Assembly: GCA_002690445.1 (NCBI GenBank)
Contig: NZER01000174.1
Coordinates: 1-6,033, forward strand
Reading direction: 5' to 3'
Length of the DNA stretch: 6,033 nucleotides
DNA from: Candidatus Pacearchaeota archaeon
GTDB lineage: Archaea > Nanoarchaeota > Nanoarchaeia > Pacearchaeales > GW2011-AR1
A program made the translations under genes and the position numbers. The notes below the pieces were generated by a model, which saw only the letters and a list, made by a program, of their open reading frames with translations, searched no databases and had not been told where the DNA came from. Below are positions 1 through 5,124 of the stretch, one piece after another; the first letter of the stretch is position 1, and the number at the start of each line of letters is the position of its first letter.

Positions 1-174
1 AGTGGCGATACCAACCTGCTTTAGGTTGTTCACACAGGGGATACGCTGTGGCTTGGCTTTCGTTTTGGCCAGTGCGGGCAGGAGCATGCCTGCCAGAATG
101 GCAATGATTGCTATAACGACCAGCAGCTCGATGAGCGTGAAGGCCCCGACTTTGTTTTTGTAAAAATACTTCAT
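1..174 (-). CDS. Type IV pilin/pseudopilin-like protein, N-terminal part (runs off left edge)
   Basis: The reverse complement encodes 58 codons from an ATG at 174-172. It starts with a short basic leader ([10 protein letters not shown]) followed by the prepilin-type cleavage/methylation motif [10 protein letters not shown] and a hydrophobic helix to about residue 35 ([16 protein letters not shown]). [12 protein letters not shown] follows, typical of the DUF1559/type II secretion G-like pseudopilins abundant in Verrucomicrobiota, Lentisphaerota and Planctomycetota. The residue before FTLIE is Ala11, with Gly one position earlier; Ala at this site is frequent in those phyla. Such proteins are cleaved by prepilin peptidase at the inner membrane and assemble into pili or secretion pseudopili. 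By my count these 174 bases are about 51% G+C, visibly richer than everything to the right. The gene is divergent from all the others. The C-terminal part is outside the window, so the subtype is unknown. Confidence 0.88.
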   Translation of the reverse strand, partial: MKYFYKNKVGAFTLIELLVVIAIIAILAGMLLPALAKTKAKPQRIPCVNNLKQVGIAT

Positions 175-194
175 GATTTAAAGTAAAATACACC

Positions 195-223
195 ATAAAA
201 CAGCATATAGGAAGCCACTACAA
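195..223 (-). promoter_or_regulatory. Possible promoter for the divergent prepilin gene
   Basis: On the minus strand a TTGTAG box (218-223) and a TTTTAT box (195-200) are separated by 17 bases. They match the sigma-70 consensus at 3/6 and 4/6 and would give a leader of roughly 15-20 bases before the ATG at 174. No Shine-Dalgarno sequence is visible. This is a weak match in A+T-rich DNA. Confidence 0.25.
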
Positions 224-268
224 TTGGGTTAAAAAAAGATTCAATTTAGAGCGCAAAACAGGCGTGTA

Positions 269-306
269 GAGTGCGAAATTCACTCGATTTGCGTGAGCCT
301 TACGCA
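269..306. repeat. Two adjacent small inverted repeats in the divergent intergenic region
   Basis: GAGTG (269-273) and CACTC (281-285) form a 5-bp stem with a 7-base loop. Directly after it, TGCGTGA (290-296) pairs with TTACGCA (300-306), including one G-T pair, around the 3-base loop GCC. No T-run follows either stem, so they do not look like intrinsic terminators. The second hairpin overlaps the -35/spacer region of the weak promoter proposed for the rightward genes, so it could be an operator. The stems are short enough to be chance. Confidence 0.35.
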
Positions 307-318
307 GTAAAGTGTAAT
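289..318 (+). promoter_or_regulatory. Possible promoter for the rightward small-gene operon
   Basis: TTGCGT (289-294) and TGTAAT (313-318) are separated by 18 bases and match the sigma-70 consensus at 3/6 and 5/6. Transcription would start about 5 bases before the ATG at 329, giving an almost leaderless mRNA. That agrees with the absence of a Shine-Dalgarno sequence there. It is the best candidate in the gap, but weak. Confidence 0.28.
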
Positions 319-328
319 CAAATATGTT

Positions 329-727
329 ATGGAGGACTCTAAATTAAACGACGATACAAGTTTGGGCATTAATCTCAAATGGCTGATACAAATTGTAGTA
401 GTGGCCGCTATGGCGGTATGGGGTTATTTTGGAATTCATTCCAAGATTGGTCAATTAGAAATAGATGTATTAAGAATGAAAGACGCTGTAGAAATGAATT
501 CGGAATTTCGTGTCAAGTGGCCTTTAGGTCAACTAGGGGCGCTTCCGGATGACGCAGAGCAGAATATGCGTCTACGGTTTATTGAAAAGGACATGGATGT
601 AATGGAAGCGCATGTAGATACACTTAGAATTAAAGCCGTACAACAACAAGAGCTTCACAATCCACCTCATCCTTTCCTTCCCGCCGTAGAGTATCCAAAG
701 AAAACAGAGACAGGTGGAATAAGATGA
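329..727 (+). CDS. Single-pass membrane protein with coiled-coil domain, unknown function
   Basis: The 132-aa protein has a short acidic/polar N-terminus, one transmembrane segment at about residues 17-37 (from KWLIQ to GYFGIH), and a soluble, mostly helical remainder. Heptad-like stretches lie at about 38-57 and 77-108, separated by a conserved-looking linker (FRVKWPLGQLGALPDDAEQN, 60-79). The tail is Pro/His-rich (111-124). With few positive charges before the helix, orientation cannot be called. It begins the rightward operon; its stop overlaps the next start as ATGA. The architecture (short N-tail, one membrane anchor, coiled coil) would fit a phage lysis-accessory or membrane-docking protein, but I do not recognise the family. 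The ATG at 329 is the first start in frame after the gap, with no Shine-Dalgarno sequence ahead of it. Confidence 0.8.
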   Translation: MEDSKLNDDTSLGINLKWLIQIVVVAAMAVWGYFGIHSKIGQLEIDVLRMKDAVEMNSEFRVKWPLGQLGALPDDAEQNMRLRFIEKDMDVMEAHVDTLRIKAVQQQELHNPPHPFLPAVEYPKKTETGGIR

Positions 728-849
728 AATATCCAGTAGGAGAAAAAGTTTTTATGGTTGTGGGCTGGATAGCTATTTCGCCTTTCGTGCTTCGGGAATG
801 TATAATACGGGGGTTTAAATGGGTGGTAAGAAAACTAAAAAAAAAGTAA
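724..849 (+). CDS. 41-aa membrane micropeptide
   Basis: This ORF is below the usual size cut-off: MKYPVGEKVF, then a hydrophobic stretch at about residues 9-22 (VFMVVGWIAISPFV), ending in a strongly basic tail (VVRKLKKK). Its ATG overlaps the previous stop as ATGA, and AGGTGG sits six bases ahead, one of the better Shine-Dalgarno matches here. A one-pass or hairpin-like helix with a basic C-terminal tail suggests a small inner-membrane protein, N-terminus out by the positive-inside rule. No family is recognised. Support comes from the overlap, the ribosome binding site and membership of a run of similar genes. Confidence 0.62.
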   Translation: MKYPVGEKVFMVVGWIAISPFVLRECIIRGFKWVVRKLKKK

Positions 850-947
850 ATATTAAAGGTTTTCCCGGTTACGACTTTCACCTTACGGTGATTATTATAA
901 TTGGCGTGATAGCGTTGGGCATCTTAAAGGCATGTAACGATGGCTAA
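819..947 (+). CDS. 42-aa membrane micropeptide
   Basis: The peptide has a very basic N-terminus (GGKKTKKKV), a short polar section (GFPGYDF), and a hydrophobic helix at about residues 21-37 (HLTVIIIIGVIALGILK) with a short tail containing Cys39. The positive-inside rule predicts N-in/C-out. The ATG lies 31 bases inside the previous gene in another frame, and GGGGG ends five bases upstream as a possible ribosome binding site. Its stop region overlaps the next start by eight bases. The shape is that of small phage holin/antiholin-like or regulatory membrane peptides, but nothing specific is recognised. Confidence 0.6.
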   Translation: MGGKKTKKKVNIKGFPGYDFHLTVIIIIGVIALGILKACNDG

Positions 948-1119
948 ATCAATTGGAAAAACAACATGGAGAAACCTTTACCACTATTTAAAACACGAAA
1001 TCAGGAAAACATGGAAAGGGTACGCAATAATAGCAGGAGGAGCTTTTTTGGGGGTGTTGGTCTTTCTCTTTTGGATCCTTTACCTTCATCATGAGTTTAA
1101 CATGAAATATGGCAAATGA
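940..1119 (+). CDS. 59-aa single-pass membrane protein
   Basis: The protein carries a basic, aromatic N-terminal segment (residues 1-27, with TTWRNLYHYLKHE and KTWKGY) that could be an amphipathic helix. A strong transmembrane helix follows at about 28-49 (from YAIIAGG to LFWILYL), with a short tail HHEFNMKYGK. The predicted topology is N-in. AAAGG lies about 12 bases before the ATG, a weak and distant Shine-Dalgarno. The start is inside the end of the preceding gene and the stop overlaps the next start as ATGA, so these genes are almost certainly translated from one message. Function is unknown. Confidence 0.66.
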   Translation: MAKSIGKTTWRNLYHYLKHEIRKTWKGYAIIAGGAFLGVLVFLFWILYLHHEFNMKYGK

Positions 1120-1331
1120 ATATTATAGGACCCATAAGCCAAGAATCGATAACACAAAATGCCCAAGCTGTAGCAGTGCATAAAGAAATAGAATCTTCAC
1201 GATTGATGGAGACTAAAGAGCTAGAGGACGTAGATCGAGTAAAACAAATAGATGACGTGGAGGAATTCAACGCGTTAATGAATGCCGGAGTAATGATAAA
1301 TCAAGGGGGTTTCTTTGACTTGTATGTATAA
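1116..1331 (+). CDS. 71-aa soluble small protein, unknown function
   Basis: The start overlaps the preceding stop as ATGA. The protein lacks membrane segments. A Gln/Ala-rich beginning leads into a charged, probably helical middle (about residues 20-52: HKEIESSRLM, then KELEDVDRVKQ and DDVEEFNALM), ending in a hydrophobic segment (GVMINQGGFFDLYV). It is acidic overall and closes the five-gene overlapping group. It has no recognisable motif. The stop TAA is embedded in the TATAAATA sequence at 1327-1334. Confidence 0.65.
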   Translation: MNIIGPISQESITQNAQAVAVHKEIESSRLMETKELEDVDRVKQIDDVEEFNALMNAGVMINQGGFFDLYV

Positions 1332-1334
1332 ATA
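1327..1334 (+). promoter_or_regulatory. TATAAATA, resembling a T4-type late promoter box
   Basis: The octamer TATAAATA equals the core late promoter sequence of T4-like phages, which is also reported as the late motif in marine T4-like cyanophages. It lies 66 bases before the ATG at 1400, in the first real gap since 328. The octamer alone is low-information in A+T-rich DNA. The adjoining AAATAAATAC (1330-1339) also differs by one base from part of the repeat found at 4957-5930, so its identity is uncertain. Confidence 0.3.
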
Positions 1335-1339
1335 AATAC

Positions 1340-1368
1340 TTGACAAGCGATTATTTTTTTTCTAAAAG
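1340..1368 (+). promoter_or_regulatory. Sigma-70-type promoter candidate ahead of the 1400 gene
   Basis: A perfect TTGACA (1340-1345) is followed after 17 bases by TAAAAG (1363-1368, 4/6 of the -10 consensus). Transcription would start near 1375, about 25 bases before the ATG at 1400. This is the best sigma-70-like promoter in the window and sits in one of the few intergenic gaps. Confidence 0.45.
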
Positions 1369-1399
1369 AAGTTTCGTGAAGTGTAAAATTAAAAACAAC

Positions 1400-1546
1400 A
1401 TGTCTACGAAGGAACAATTAGAGGACATGGTAGAAGCTCTCGCTACTTTGGATATACGTCACCTAGGTGAAGAAGGTAGGGATGAGGCCGAATACCTTGT
1501 CAATGATATTATAATTTCTCTAGAGGAATTAATGGACTTTTTTTGA
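1400..1546 (+). CDS. 48-aa acidic helical protein, unknown function
   Basis: From the ATG at 1400 the protein is STKEQLEDMVEALATLDIR, then a very acidic helical stretch ending ISLEELMDFF. It has no membrane segment, cysteine or known motif. The same frame is open back to a TTG at 1340, giving a 68-aa version. I prefer 1400 because it is the first ATG, the candidate promoter at 1340-1368 would overlap the longer form, and the extra residues look like translated promoter (Phe/Lys-rich). Small acidic helical proteins like this are common in phage accessory regions as inhibitors or DNA mimics, but nothing supports that specifically here. Confidence 0.6.
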   Translation: MSTKEQLEDMVEALATLDIRHLGEEGRDEAEYLVNDIIISLEELMDFF

Positions 1547-1567
1547 TTTTTAGCGCAAAATACTCAT

Positions 1568-1924
1568 ATGTACGAGTACAGCGCAGAAGTTTTAAGAGTT
1601 GTCGATGGAGACACGGTGGATATGTTGATCGATTGTGGATTCTCTACTTTTCGTAAGGAAAGAGTAAGGCTTCACGGTATCAATGCTCCCGAAAGTCGCA
1701 CCCGAGACAAAGAGGAGAAGAAGAAAGGCTTAGCCGCCAAAGCTCGACTTCAAGAATTAATTAAAAACACTTCTCAAAAAATAATTATCAAGACTGAATT
1801 AGACAAAAAAGGCAAATATGGAAGAATTTTGGGTGTCCTTTGGGACGAAAAGAAAAAGAAAAATTTTAATAAAATGCTAATTACAGAAGGTCACGCGGTA
1901 GAATATTTTGGGGGAAGTAGGTAA
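1568..1924 (+). CDS. Thermonuclease (Staphylococcal nuclease-like, SNc domain)
   Basis: The 118-aa protein carries the SNase OB-fold hallmarks in order: VVDGDTVD (11-18, with Asp13 and Asp15 at metal-site positions), RVRLHGINAPE (32-42, Arg34 and Glu42 matching catalytic Arg35 and Glu43 of S. aureus nuclease), and KGKYGRILG (81-89, Arg86 matching Arg87). The metal ligand Asp40 of the S. aureus enzyme corresponds to Asn39, a change I associate with GINAPE-type homologues. The family cleaves DNA and RNA in a calcium-dependent way to 3'-phosphates. No signal peptide is present, so it should act in the cytoplasm, perhaps in nucleotide salvage or host DNA breakdown. It ends right after the GHAVEYFGG segment and lacks much of the usual C-terminal helix, so it is a short form. 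The ATG at 1568 has no Shine-Dalgarno sequence; a GCGCAAAATACTCAT leader abuts it. Confidence 0.88.
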   Translation: MYEYSAEVLRVVDGDTVDMLIDCGFSTFRKERVRLHGINAPESRTRDKEEKKKGLAAKARLQELIKNTSQKIIIKTELDKKGKYGRILGVLWDEKKKKNFNKMLITEGHAVEYFGGSR

Positions 1925-2753
1925 ATATAATTTTATTGCTTTGGAGAATTTTGGCGACTTTTCCCCAAAGTTGTTAAAGTTCCTGAAAGATAATTACCAC
2001 AGAGACCACCTTAGGAAAAACTATCCAGAGGTAGTATTTACTATGGAGTACCTCGAGTGGTTCTTTTTGTTTGGGGGTTTTCTTGGCGTTCTGCTTTACG
2101 ATGACGAGTGGATAGGAATAGTGGTTTGCGCTAGAAAAAAAATGGTATTCGATCGTGAGTCCGAAGAAGTTTTTATCACTGGCCCTGTTTGTATAAAGAC
2201 TGAATTTAGATCCTTTAAGAATATAAAACTTTTAATTCAAGCGTTTGGAGAAACGATAAATACCAAATACGGTTTGATAGGGACGGCGGCGGGGGTAACA
2301 AACATGCCCTTCCGTAAACCTCCTATGTATACCGTATACAGGAATTTTAAGATTGGAATCTGTGCTAATATCAAACCCCCCAAGGAAAAAATATTTTCCA
2401 ATAGTAATTTTCATTTATCAGATACTAATGATTCTTTTTTAGACAGGCACGAGGAGGACGATGGGTGGGTTTTGTGTCATCCTCAAAAAGTCAACTTTAA
2501 GGGAAAAACGTGGAACAGGGGAGTAATCGTGTCTTATTTTTCCGCTGGGAGCTGGAATGATTTGATATACAAGGCTATAAAAAAAACTTTTTTAAAAAAG
2601 TACGACGAGGTAATGCTTTTTGAGAATTATGAAAGGACTTTTGGTAGCATGGAGGAGATGGGCTTTTCCCAACATTATCTTTATTCTTTTTATATTTACA
2701 GCGCTGTTCCCGTAAGCGATCATTATTTATATTATAATACATTTGCTTTTTGA
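1908..2753 (+). CDS. N-myristoyltransferase-like double-GNAT acyltransferase (tentative)
   Basis: The 281-aa protein shows a pattern I align by eye with glycylpeptide N-tetradecanoyltransferases (NMT). LLKFLKDNYHRD (22-33) resembles the NMT L..LL..NYVED block. YLEWFF (48-53) matches the EFL.WAL block. EWIGIVVCARKKMVF (67-81) matches the KLVGFI...P strand. VCIKTEFRSFKNIKLLI (94-110) matches the CVHKKLRSKR...LI acyl-CoA loop. GTAAGVTNMPFRKPPMY (125-141) matches the TAGV..P.P region. In the C-terminal half, YDEVMLFENYERTF then GFSQHYLYSFYIYS (232-265) mirrors FDVFNALD..EN..F and L.YYLYNW. The strict NMT signatures EINFLCVHK and KFGxGDG are not kept, and the protein is shorter than eukaryotic NMTs. 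A generic tandem GNAT is the alternative. Translation seems to start at TTG 1908, inside the nuclease gene; TTG 1941 is another option. Confidence 0.45.
   Translation: MGEVGKYNFIALENFGDFSPKLLKFLKDNYHRDHLRKNYPEVVFTMEYLEWFFLFGGFLGVLLYDDEWIGIVVCARKKMVFDRESEEVFITGPVCIKTEFRSFKNIKLLIQAFGETINTKYGLIGTAAGVTNMPFRKPPMYTVYRNFKIGICANIKPPKEKIFSNSNFHLSDTNDSFLDRHEEDDGWVLCHPQKVNFKGKTWNRGVIVSYFSAGSWNDLIYKAIKKTFLKKYDEVMLFENYERTFGSMEEMGFSQHYLYSFYIYSAVPVSDHYLYYNTFAF
2733..2738 (+). promoter_or_regulatory. Possible -10 box upstream of the lipoprotein gene
   Basis: A perfect TATAAT lies 30 bases before the ATG at 2768, inside the end of the upstream gene. No convincing -35 box is found at the proper distance. The region is very A+T-rich, so this is a weak call. 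Confidence 0.25.
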
Positions 2754-2767
2754 TGTAATATAAGAAA

Positions 2768-2965
2768 ATGAATGACTGTCAAAAGATAGTGAATCGAATT
2801 TTTATATGTCTGGTTATTATCGTACTGGCTATTTTTCTCACCGGATGTCACACTTTTCGGTACGAATGGTTACCACAAAAGAAAGAAACAAGAGTGACGC
2901 CCCCTTTTACAAAAAGTGAAGAGGAACCTTCCTCAACGGTCGACGTCTTAAAAATTAGTTTTTAA
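2768..2965 (+). CDS. Small lipoprotein (lipobox LTGC)
   Basis: The 65-aa product has a lipoprotein signal peptide: basic n-region (to Arg10), hydrophobic core IFICLVIIVLAIF (11-23), and lipobox LTGC with acylated Cys27. Signal peptidase II would leave a 39-residue mature peptide starting CHTFRYEW, rich in Pro, Ser, Thr and charges and likely extended. With His at +2 rather than Asp, outer-membrane sorting is expected by the E. coli rule. Tiny proline-containing lipoproteins in phages often act as o-spanins (Rz1-like) or superinfection-exclusion factors, but no i-spanin partner gene is evident nearby. It has a 14-base gap from the previous gene and shares one base with the next (TAATG). The lipobox implies a diderm or at least bacterial setting. 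Confidence 0.78.
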   Translation: MNDCQKIVNRIFICLVIIVLAIFLTGCHTFRYEWLPQKKETRVTPPFTKSEEEPSSTVDVLKISF

Positions 2966-3129
2966 TGGAGCCGGACTGGAAGCTTTTGTTAATGAGAATC
3001 CTCACTTGTTGGGGGCATATTCATGATGATTGGTATGAAGAGTATTGGCACAAGTTCGGCGTTTCGAAAGAGGAAGGGCGCAGGCTAGTTGAAGAGTACG
3101 AAAAATATAAAAATCCCGGACAACGTTGA
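2965..3129 (+). CDS. 54-aa Trp-rich small protein, unknown function
   Basis: The ATG shares its A with the lipoprotein stop (TAATG), a classic coupling arrangement. The product begins MEPDWKLLLMRILTCWGHIH, is rich in Trp, Tyr, His and acidic residues (HDDWYEEYWHKFG), and ends with a charged helix (SKEEGRRLVEEYEKYKN). It has no signal peptide or clear membrane span. Its 3' end overlaps the start of the GT9 gene by 41 bases in another frame. No family is recognised; the coupling at its start and the protein-like composition support it as real. Confidence 0.6.
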   Translation: MEPDWKLLLMRILTCWGHIHDDWYEEYWHKFGVSKEEGRRLVEEYEKYKNPGQR

Positions 3130-4141
3130 AAAAATATTGTGGGTTCGACCAGATTCCGTGGGGGACGCCGTTTTGGCGGCTTCAATGTTCTCTTCCCTCA
3201 AAAAAAGATTTAAAGAAGCGGAAATTCATGTAGTTTGCCAAGCTCATCTTTATGATTTTTACGCTGCTTGCCCTCATGTAACACAAACAATTGGTTTTGA
3301 TCAACAAAAACTTCTAGATTCCCCCCATTATCGAGAAGAATTGGCGACTTTATTAGGGGTACAAAATTACGACCTTTCACTAAATTCCGTCTACTCTCCC
3401 ACTTTTATTACTGATTTTCTCCATTCTAACAACGGGGCCCAAATTAAAATAGACTATAAAACAGTCGTAAAGAGCTCTCCTGTCAATCAATTAGAAATAA
3501 AACATCATGGAGATTTTATAAAGTCGTTAGGTTGTCGAGTTACCGAAGAGTTAAGTCCCCTTGTGTGGATTCCTCACCATGTCGAGATGTTTGCGGAAGA
3601 ATTTTTTAGAAAGAATAACCTAAAAACCTCAACTACCATAGTTTTGGCGGCTGGCGTACAGTTTAGTCCGAGGCTTTATGATCGTTATTGTGAAGCTTTA
3701 GAATCTTTATGTAAAGAGGAAGACTTAACGGTAATCTTAGTTGGTGTAGAAAGGGATCGTCCCGTAATAAACAATAATCTACGTAACTTTACGGGAAAAG
3801 TCGTAGATCTCGTGGGGAAAACTTCCATTCTAGAAATGGCCGCTATTATTAAAAAGTCACGCATGTTAGTAGGAGCTGATTCTGCAGCAGCTCATATCGC
3901 TTGCGCCGTAGGAACGCCTAACGCTATTGTTTTGGGCGGCGGTCACTATCGACGTTTTTTTCCTTACTCTTCCTTAACCTATAGCGCCGTTCTTCATTTA
4001 GATTGTTTTGGATGCGACTGGGTTTGTAAGTTCGACAGACCTTACTGTATTCAGGGAGTTGCACCGCGAACCTTGGAGGAAGCTGCTAGGGGCGCTTTTG
4101 AGCTGAGCAATAAGAGAATTTACTTTCAAGAATCCTTATGA
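3089..4141 (+). CDS. Glycosyltransferase family 9 (ADP-heptose:LPS heptosyltransferase-like)
   Basis: The 350-aa protein has the GT-B two-domain layout of GT9. ILWVRPDSVGDAVLAASMF (16-34) contains the N-terminal DSxGD loop (Asp22, Gly25, Asp26), followed by AEIHVVC. The C-terminal donor domain has TTIVLAAG (182-189), LTVILVG (213-219) and MLVGADSAAAHIACAVGTP (259-277), where Asp264, Ser265 and His269 match the donor-binding GxDSGxxH motif with Ala replacing its Gly. A cysteine cluster, Cys306, Cys309, Cys313 and Cys320, matches the CxGCxxxC...PxC ending seen in many GT9 members. GT9 enzymes move heptose or related sugars from ADP-sugars to LPS core in the cytoplasm; acceptor and sugar cannot be told here. 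No ATG exists; TTG 3089 is taken because starting at TTG 3137 would delete the first beta-strand. Its stop overlaps the GT2 start (ATGA). Confidence 0.85.
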   Translation: MKSTKNIKIPDNVEKILWVRPDSVGDAVLAASMFSSLKKRFKEAEIHVVCQAHLYDFYAACPHVTQTIGFDQQKLLDSPHYREELATLLGVQNYDLSLNSVYSPTFITDFLHSNNGAQIKIDYKTVVKSSPVNQLEIKHHGDFIKSLGCRVTEELSPLVWIPHHVEMFAEEFFRKNNLKTSTTIVLAAGVQFSPRLYDRYCEALESLCKEEDLTVILVGVERDRPVINNNLRNFTGKVVDLVGKTSILEMAAIIKKSRMLVGADSAAAHIACAVGTPNAIVLGGGHYRRFFPYSSLTYSAVLHLDCFGCDWVCKFDRPYCIQGVAPRTLEEAARGAFELSNKRIYFQESL

Positions 4142-4941
4142 AAAACTTACTAATCAGTTCCATCACATCGATTTACAAATCAAAAAAGTTTTTAGAGAAT
4201 TTTGTACAACAGCTACGCTCGCAAACCTTTTTCAAAAATACGGAAATAATATTGGCGGATTGCAATGAGGACGATGATGATTTTAATGTTATAGAGGAGT
4301 TTTGCAAGGAACCCAATGTTAAATACTTTAAACTAAATCCTGATCCCGGGATTTATGCGGCTTGGAACCGGGCAATCGATCAAACCACCACCAAATATAT
4401 TTCTAATAGTAATACAGATGACGTTAAGGCACCTTGGTATTTTGAAACCATGTACAATTATATGGAGCAACATCCCGCAGCTGATGTTGTTTACGGGCCA
4501 GTTGGGAAGAGCAGCAGGGAAGCGACTCCATTTTATGAAGATTTCTGCAAGGAATTATGGCAAACCTTGGAATGCAATTTGAGTACCATGCTCGTGGATA
4601 ATTCTCCTCATTGCATGCCAACATGGAAAAGGAAACTTCACCAAGAGGTTGGTTATTTTAATGAAAGATATGCTACTAAATCTGATTTCGAGTTTTGGAT
4701 AAAATGTTTGAGAAAAGGAAAAAAAATTAATAAAATAAATTTAATAATGGGCAATTACTTCTTCAATCAAGAGAGTTTAAGCGTTCATCCCGATAAAATA
4801 AAACGGAGAGACGAGGAACATTCGGAAATAATTGAAAAATACTACAAAGATCTTCCGCCGTCGGTTTTTGATTTTTGTAATTCTATTTTACAAAGGGACG
4901 CTGCCCCTCTTCCCTACGGTAAAATAATAATTAAAAGATGA
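4138..4941 (+). CDS. Glycosyltransferase family 2 (GT-A fold)
   Basis: The 267-aa protein begins with a GT2 first strand (LLISSITSIYKSKKFLENFV, 4-23), where S/T replaces the usual PVYN. Helix FVQQLRSQTF leads to TEIILADCNEDDDD (35-48) with the nucleotide-binding acidic residues. DPGIYAAWNRAI (69-80) is the hallmark of GT2 enzymes of the PGIYDAMNKGI type. YISNSNTDD (87-95) supplies the DxD-equivalent metal site, with Asp94-Asp95. VGYFNERYATKSDFEFWIK (171-189) matches the acceptor-side G.F......D.EF.LR block. Such enzymes add sugars to O-antigen, capsule or protein glycans using NDP-sugar donors. There are no membrane helices, so it is soluble or peripheral. It is coupled to GT9 by ATGA at its start and to the Cys4 gene by ATGA at its end, so the two transferases probably act together. 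Confidence 0.86.
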   Translation: MKNLLISSITSIYKSKKFLENFVQQLRSQTFFKNTEIILADCNEDDDDFNVIEEFCKEPNVKYFKLNPDPGIYAAWNRAIDQTTTKYISNSNTDDVKAPWYFETMYNYMEQHPAADVVYGPVGKSSREATPFYEDFCKELWQTLECNLSTMLVDNSPHCMPTWKRKLHQEVGYFNERYATKSDFEFWIKCLRKGKKINKINLIMGNYFFNQESLSVHPDKIKRRDEEHSEIIEKYYKDLPPSVFDFCNSILQRDAAPLPYGKIIIKR

Positions 4942-5117
4942 TCGTGAAACAAAAAACGCCAAATAAACACGATAAATGCGTTACTTGCGGTGAAGTAACC
5001 GAATACGCAGAGATGGATCATGTTCTTGCCCGCAATTTTTATGTGGAGGGGGCTGGTCAGTTATGCCAAGCCTGTTACGACAAGTTTTATCTTTGCGAAC
5101 GAAAAGACGCCAAATAA
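4938..5117 (+). CDS. 59-aa Cys4 zinc-binding protein, HNH-like or zinc ribbon
   Basis: The product has two CxxC knuckles, Cys14-Cys17 and Cys43-Cys46, which should bind one zinc. Between them is EMDHVLAR with Asp27-His28, and Lys49 follows the second knuckle (CYDK). This recalls the CxxC...DH...CxxCH..K pattern of HNH nucleases, but the usual His after the last Cys is Tyr47 and the Asn region is missing, so a nuclease is doubtful; a small zinc ribbon is safer. Residues 7-11 (TPNKH) are encoded by repeat copy 1, and the last codons plus the TAA stop come from repeat copy 2. The ATG overlaps the GT2 stop (ATGA). No Shine-Dalgarno sequence is visible. Confidence 0.68.
   Translation: MIVKQKTPNKHDKCVTCGEVTEYAEMDHVLARNFYVEGAGQLCQACYDKFYLCERKDAK
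4957..4970 (+). repeat. Start-associated direct repeat, copy 1 (exact consensus)
   Basis: CGCCAAATAAACAC, preceded by six A. It lies at +20 to +33 of the ATG at 4938 and is translated as part of KTPNKH. The same peptide frame recurs in copy 5. Confidence 0.9.
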
Positions 5118-5121
5118 ACAC
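5108..5121 (+). repeat. Start-associated direct repeat, copy 2 (exact consensus)
   Basis: An exact copy at -17 to -4 of the ATG at 5125, preceded by AAAAGA. Its AAATAA contributes the last sense codon and the TAA stop of the upstream Cys4 gene; the rest is leader for the next gene. The start of copy 1 lies 151 bases upstream. Confidence 0.9.
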
Positions 5122-5124
5122 ATT

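Noticed and set aside
630..881. Minus-strand open frame of 83 codons
   Set aside because: It is antisense to the coupled small genes and composed of low-complexity Phe/Ser/Leu without a ribosome binding site.
1340..1399. TTG 1340 as start of the small acidic protein
   Set aside because: The extra 20 residues look like translated noncoding DNA and coincide with a promoter candidate; ATG 1400 gives a normal N-terminus. It is not fully excluded, since a repeat-like sequence ends at 1339.
1332..1399. Intrinsic terminator using the T-run at 1353-1361
   Set aside because: No stable G+C stem precedes the T-run. I found no convincing rho-independent terminator or tRNA anywhere in the window.
4355..4624. 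Alternative plus- and minus-strand open frames inside the GT2 gene
   Set aside because: They lie wholly inside a well-supported glycosyltransferase in other frames and have no recognisable protein features.
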